A stretch of 64,000 nt of DNA from Rosa chinensis (Eukaryota; Streptophyta; Magnoliopsida; Rosales; Rosaceae): positions 11,891,001-11,955,000 of the forward strand of contig NC_037092.1 in assembly GCF_002994745.2 (NCBI RefSeq). The letters are read 5' to 3'. Shown here one piece after another: positions 58,379-64,000 of the stretch. Every line of letters starts with the position of its first letter. Position 1 is the stretch's first letter. A program made the position numbers and the translations under genes. The notes beneath the pieces were generated by a model. That model searched no databases, was not told the origin of the DNA, and saw nothing but the letters and a program-made list of their open reading frames with translations.

Positions 58379-59186
58379 CGTAAAAAGATCAATCAGATAA
58401 TCGTCTCCGACTCAGGCTCATACGTGAAAGTCCCTTTTCTCTCAAAAACCCCATATTCTCTCCCCGTCGACAGCGTCTGCAGTTTTGAGAGTCGACAACG
58501 TCTCCTCCACCCTCTGTGGTGTGTTTTCCCTGAGCATGTCTTTCTTTATCGTTCTGTTTCTTCCATCCCAATTCCTATCCAAACGCCCAGATCTGCTATC
58601 CTTTCTCCCATCCTCATACAACTCCGTCTTTCATCTTCTATCCCATCGTTTTCTTCTTTCACAATCCTACCATCACAGGCGCCGTTCTCGACCTGGGTCT
58701 ACACACCTAACTCTACACCCAGGAATAGCTGCTGAACGGGCACTCCACCAATGATTGTGGACGTCGCCGGACCAATGGAGTTGTGTTGCTCGGTGGTCTC
58801 CACCACCACGACTGCCGTGTTTATGTTCTTTGCTACATTTGTCCTTCTTGTGCAGGCTATTTGGGTATGGAGAATGATGGTGGATAAACCTCTGGCATCA
58901 GGAAGTGAAGCCTTGGTCGACGTTATCCTCTCTGCAGTTTGGTGGTCAGCAGCCATGACGGCTCCTCTCTCTGCAGTTCTACATGGGCCTCTAGGTTTTT
59001 TATTTATGTTAGATGTAGGTTAATTAAGGTTTTGTTTATTGGGCTTTTGGGCTTAGGACTCTTGGTTTTTTTTTCTTTTCTTTTTTTGAAAGGAAGACTC
59101 TTGCTTTCTTATGCACATCTATATTTGTAATACTGTATGTTTCTATTAATGAATGAACTATTTGACCAAAAAAATAAAATAAAAAC
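58379..59186 (+). mobile_element. Poly-A retroposon (LINE-like) with 12-bp TSD
   Basis: CCTCATCATATA at 58367-58378 recurs at 59187-59198, right after an A-rich tail (ACCAAAAAAATAAAATAAAAA). Two overlapping frames (58485-58754, 58751-59023) encode Ser/Leu- and hydrophobic-rich products that I cannot name. There is no RT domain. A 28-bp stretch GATCAATCAGATAATCGT.. just inside the 5' end also occurs 86 bp upstream (58301). Confidence 0.55.
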
Positions 59187-59292
59187 CCTCATCATATAGG
59201 TCTCATCGTTCTCAACGGGGACGCGCAGCTTATACATAACTAGATCGTTTTTTATGCCGGATATGATAGGTTTGGATTCTCTGAACAGTAGT

Positions 59293-61882
59293 TGATGCGT
59301 GCAAAAGCAATCGCCAATTTAAACCCTGAAAAATGTAGTTGTTAGTATAGAATAAGCAGGGATCGTTCAAGCCGGGGATTGAGGGTGCTAACATGTGAGA
59401 AGCAAATTTAAGGAGAAGAATTTACAAGACAAACGAAAATAGAAGTATATATTTACAACAATTCAAAATTTACAAAGAATCCAAGTTATAATTAGATTAG
59501 GAATCCTACTCCTACTAGAATACATTTTACAAGTAATAGTTATATTAGAAATCCACATACAACAAGGATTACTAGTTATATACTAATTAGGATTACTTAA
59601 TTATTAAGAAAACAAATTATTGACCAAGTCAAACAAGAAATACTAAGTCAAAACTAACTTTAACTACTTTTCCTAAAAACAAGGAACAAATCCCTAAAAT
59701 TAAGGAAGACATCCCTAAAAACAAGGAGACCCTAACAAACTCATAACAAACTCCTAAAAAACACTAAAACTAAAACAAACACATATTTACTATTCACGGA
59801 GACACTATTCACGAATTTAATTAACTATTTTCAGATTATTTATTTTATTAACTACATTAACATGCTACCTAAAAATTCCTAAAATTAATTTGATTTAGTT
59901 ACAAATATACAAAAAACATCAAGAACATAACAAAGGGGGGTTTTAAAGATTGAAAACATAAATTTTCAGAAAATAATAAAGAACAAAAATCGTTTCTATA
60001 CAAAGGTGGGAAAAGAAGGATTTTTGGAAAACAATTCATCAAGAACCATTCAAGAACAACATATTCATGCATCCCTTAATCTTTATTAATTGCCAAGAAC
60101 ACCATCAATCAAGACACAAAGATCAAAGCAACCAATGTCCCTTTAAACTTTCTTTCTTATGTGAATCGAAATAGCAAAGCACTAAGTCAATTTATTTTGA
60201 AAACCCGAATACACACATACGTTGAAAATTCGTTTTCAAATCATTAAGTTCAAGAAAGAATTGATGAACATGCAAATCCAAGCACTCAAAGCAAGTCAAA
60301 ACTTATCATCACATGCATAATCTGATTTCGACTCAAAGCAAGCCTTTACTACTTATTTCGAATTAAGGTTCACAAAGCATCAACCCTAATTACTAGCAAG
60401 TTACATGCAAGTCATCCTAATTGTTTGTCAGACTTAGAAAATCATTAACATGTAATGAAGCATAAAACCAGATTATTATTCTTTTAATTTCGGCAAACAA
60501 CAAGATCAAGAACACATAAACACATCAATCATGAAAAGAACCATCTAAATTGCATCCAAAAATCAGTTTGTCACATCATAGTTTCGGTTTAAACAACAGA
60601 AATTCCAAAGCAGAAATTCTAACTACAAGAAAGCCAAAACCGTAAAAATACATGAAAAGATGATGGTGCGAACAACCCTTAGTCACGTCCCAAGGTCCAA
60701 AGCAGCTCCAAGGTATCACACAAGTGTTGATCACGGCTAGGAAGGTGGATGGTCACGGCTTTGCTCCTTGAAGATTGCGCAAACCTGAAAACTAGAGAGA
60801 ACAAGTGAGAAATCGAAATTGTGGAGAAAATTGTTCACCCCTGAACGTCTAATACACAAGGTATATATAGTAGAACATCTCAAGGCACTCCCAATTCGTT
60901 TCTACTTGGTTTCTCTTAGTTCGCGTTGATTTAGGACTTCTTTCTCACGAAACAGATTTCCGGCAGGATTGACCTCAGTCCACTAAAATGGACATAACTT
61001 TCTCTAGAAAATAGCTATTGATGAGCTGTAAAGAGCTCTGGAAACTAGACATCTGTAGCTTTCCAACCATATAAAGATCATAATTTTCTGAGCTCTGAAC
61101 GATTTATGACACTCCGTTGAAGTTGACTGATCTGCACAGGCAGATTTCCGAATCTGTATTGGTTTCGACTTTTAATGCACAAGTTGAGTCCAATTCGATT
61201 TTCCTTTGCATCACATGCCTCCCACATGTCTTCCACGCCTATTCTGAAGTAGAAACGTCAAGAACCTTCAAGAACCCTCAAGAATCTCACGAAATTCCAA
61301 TCCTTACTCAACAAGAAGTCCAAACTCCACATTGCTTTGTAATTCGAATCTCTTGTTGCTTCCTCCTCCATGTGCACGGCATATGACCTTCTTGAGACTT
61401 CTAGATACTTCATGAACGTTCCATAGCTCTCCTAGTATGAGTAGAACTCCATATGCAAGTAGGTTTCCTAGTTGAATACAAACTTCTTTTCTGCGATTCT
61501 TCTACACTCTTCCGGAACCTTCTTGAGTAATCCTTATTCAACAGGGACTCCTTATCATACTAGAATTCCTTATCTGAGTAGAATTGGGTTTCCTTGTCCA
61601 AGTAGAACTTCTAATTTCTGCGACTTAAGAGTTTAAATCCAAGTCAGCTTCTGATTCCTACTCCAACTAGGATTCCTTTTCCTAGTCAAACTGGGAGAAC
61701 TTCCATTTCTTCATTTCTTCTCATTTCTGCGCCACTTGTGCATTCCTTAGACATTTTTGGACCTTGAGACTCCATTTTCACCTACAACACACTAACTAAG
61801 TTAAATTGATCAAGATAAAGGAAATAACTTAGCAAAATATAGGGAGTTAAACATTATAACGTCGCATTTTATGCTCCTATCA
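59293..61882 (-). mobile_element. Solo LTR, TSD GTAGT
   Basis: Starts TGATGCGTGC and ends GCTCCTATCA; GTAGT is at 59288-59292 and 61883-61887. Shares AGCAGGGATCGTTCA and CCGGGGATTG with the LTRs at 40379 and 49857. No internal domain. It contains runs of TCCTTATTC/CTAGTAGAA-like short repeats near 61400-61690. Confidence 0.92.
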
Positions 61883-61887
61883 GTAGT

Positions 61888-64000
61888 CCTGAAAAATTGT
61901 TGGAAATATGGAAACTGCAGGTGATTAGTAAAAGGCTTAATTATACCTCTTCAATAATGTAATTTATCATTTAGGAATATTCATGAAGTTTGACCTAGGA
62001 TGGAAATCATCAAGAGGGGAAGACTTGGAAACAGCATGTTCAGGATTTTATGGACTGGTAAGTAGGATATACTGAAGCAATCAACACGCTAGAAATGAAG
62101 TAGATATACAGCAATTAAATTGTTAATTTAGGTATGGCTGAAAGCTGAATTTGAAACAAAAACTGAAATGGCTCGCAATTACCGATATAGGCAGTTCTTT
62201 TTCTTTGGCTGGAATATATGGAGCCAGAGGCTGGGCAAGACAAACCACATACAGGAAATTAAAACTAATTAAATAAAGGTACAAGAACAGAAAATTGGCC
62301 CAAGCAAACAATTCTGTACCAATAAGCAATCGGGTGATAGAATACTACTTGCATTATTGACCGGTCCCTTGTTAAAGAAGGTAGCGAGTCTCCAGTATAA
62401 CTGAACTGTTTATTATTCATATCACATGACATTTTTTAGACAGAAGTGGTTAAGTCGTGGATAATATCGGCGCTGGTAGTATTTAAAGAGACTGTTCATC
62501 ATGTGCCTGCTTATTTTATTTTCACGGCCGCTATGTTGCTATTTGATCATACAGTGGAGGCAATTAAATCAACTATAAAAAAACCGTATAAGAGCGATCT
62601 CAAACTTAAATGATGAGACTAAGTCATAATTGTTCTAATATTAATATTATATATATATATATATTTTTTTTTTTCTCACCCTCATTTCAGATTGTTCGCG
62701 GTATCTCAAATGTTTCCTATGCCCAGAGAATGATCTGCTAAGGGCCCGGATAGCCAACAAGGAATTCTAACCCCTCCCCTTACCACATTTATAATTCAGT
62801 AAATAACATTAAACCAACCTAGTGTTTGAACCTACAACTTGGGAATTCCACATCTTGTTCCTGTTGGGAGACCCAATGCATCCACTGAACTACTTGCCAT
62901 GATTTAACATTATTTCGCTTTCATAGAAATTGTTTGACATTATTTATGAGAGGATAAAAACATTTTTGAATTAATAAAGAATTGACAGTTGGATTGCATT
63001 TGAATACTAAGATCCGGAGCATAACAGAGCATCCTCTGTGAAATGGGAGTTTACCAACTTAGCAAACTGTAAGTTAATCTCCACAAAACTTCTTGCCATC
63101 AACGACTAGCTAGACATGGCAGTACTATCGAAGAGGAGGGGTGAAAGATGAAGCCAAGAGAATCATCACACCTAGCTCGCCAACAAATCACTGGCAGATC
63201 CACATAGTTGATGGGAGGGCTCAAGACCGTCCTAAAATTTTGAAGAAAAAAAATTTTCTATATATAGTATCATCAAAATGTTGTCGTCTTGATGTTGAAG
63301 CCCACCCGAAAATAATTAAGGACTAGTCTCCAGTCTTCTCTTCGTCCATTCCATTACTCATTAGACATTGAGCCATCGTTTTCTTCTTCTCTTAGGTTTC
63401 CCACTCTTGTTTCTATAGCCGATCAGTCACCGCTTGTTCTCTTCCAAATACTCTCGCCTCCTGGCCTCCGTTGACGTGAATACAACACGATACTTCTTAC
63501 ATTTGTACATAGTTGTACTGAAAAAAAAAAAAAAAATTGGCTTTGGCCCAAAAATAGACACTTGAATATGTAGCCCACCTCATTGTCGAATCCTAGATTC
63601 ATCACTGCAACAAATGGAAGAGCCAAAAACTGATATTATATATAAAAAGAAAGTTCTGGGGCGAGAATATAGAATTTCCCAGGTTTAATTATTCCCAGGT
63701 TTAATCATTTTCCATGTATAAGAAAGAGTTAAGCGGAAATAAACATAAACATAAGAAACCGTTTACCCCAAGATTGGTTAATTAGTCATCCTGACTTGAA
63801 GCGGGCTCAAAAGATCCACCGTATTGCGTTTTCACTATCATTTGTATGTATTAAGATACATGTATTATCATAACGGGGGGTTGAACAAAAACGAGTGGAT
63901 GGTTAGAAACACCAAGATATGTAACGGATTTGTAATGGAAATGGAATTTTTGTAAATTATCCAAAAGGACATTTTTACATAATATACAAACAAAGAATAC
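61888..64000. other. No gene recognised
   Basis: AT-rich sequence with short frames only. There is a TA run followed by T's near 62645-62675 and a TTCGAACC-like stretch with a short direct tract near 62820-62900 that resembles common dispersed repeats. Nothing supports a coding gene. Confidence 0.45.

Noticed and set aside
62820..62900. tRNA-like sequence
   Set aside because: A TTTGAACC-type motif is present but no cloverleaf arms can be drawn.

Overview
This is a repeat-rich stretch of plant nuclear DNA, from a eudicot judging by its AT-rich, intron-bearing, transposon-packed character. Rosaceae is only a weak guess. I find no host gene that is clearly intact. What is present is a set of decaying gene copies, several pieces of host genes carried inside DNA transposons, and a dense stack of nested mobile elements, many with readable target-site duplications (TSDs).

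Layout. 1-8168: remains of a wall-associated-kinase-like (WAK) receptor cluster on the minus strand (2690-7076, with a second N-terminal fragment at 838-1060), cut up by a LINE-type retroposon and several MITEs. 8169-11913: a PIF/Harbinger-like element (TSD TAA) that holds a VPS37 exon and LINE debris. 12190-16742: a hAT MITE, a 1.5-kb TRIM retrotransposon with a helicase-gene fragment, a Copia remnant and another TIR element. 16856-32720: a 15.9-kb minus-strand Ty3/gypsy element with both LTRs and TSD TATCA, inserted in an intron of a broken cyclic-nucleotide-gated-channel (CNGC) gene (exons at 32797-34380). It was itself later hit by a 3.4-kb CACTA element (in its left LTR) and by another gypsy element that left a solo LTR (inside integrase).

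34500-42247: minisatellites, MITEs, a CACTA terminus and a truncated minus-strand gypsy element of Tat/Ogre style with one LTR and a PBS. 42248-49851: a dead but recognisable CACTA TNP2 transposase gene. 49857-51626 and 59293-61882: two solo LTRs related to the LTR at 40379. 51869-56216: a MULE-type element containing a TIR element that carries a P450 exon and a hAT MITE. 56305-58119: a Pack-MULE with a perfect 9-bp TSD carrying an almost complete ribosomal protein eS17 gene with its own promoter. 58379-59186: a poly-A retroposon. 61888-64000: nothing recognised.

The most interesting signals are the eS17 Pack-MULE; arrays of small hairpins in the LTRs of two gypsy families, with changing stems but a constant loop; and a U5-to-PBS inverted repeat shared by three related LTRs. 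All pairings and similarity statements were read by eye and have not been computed.
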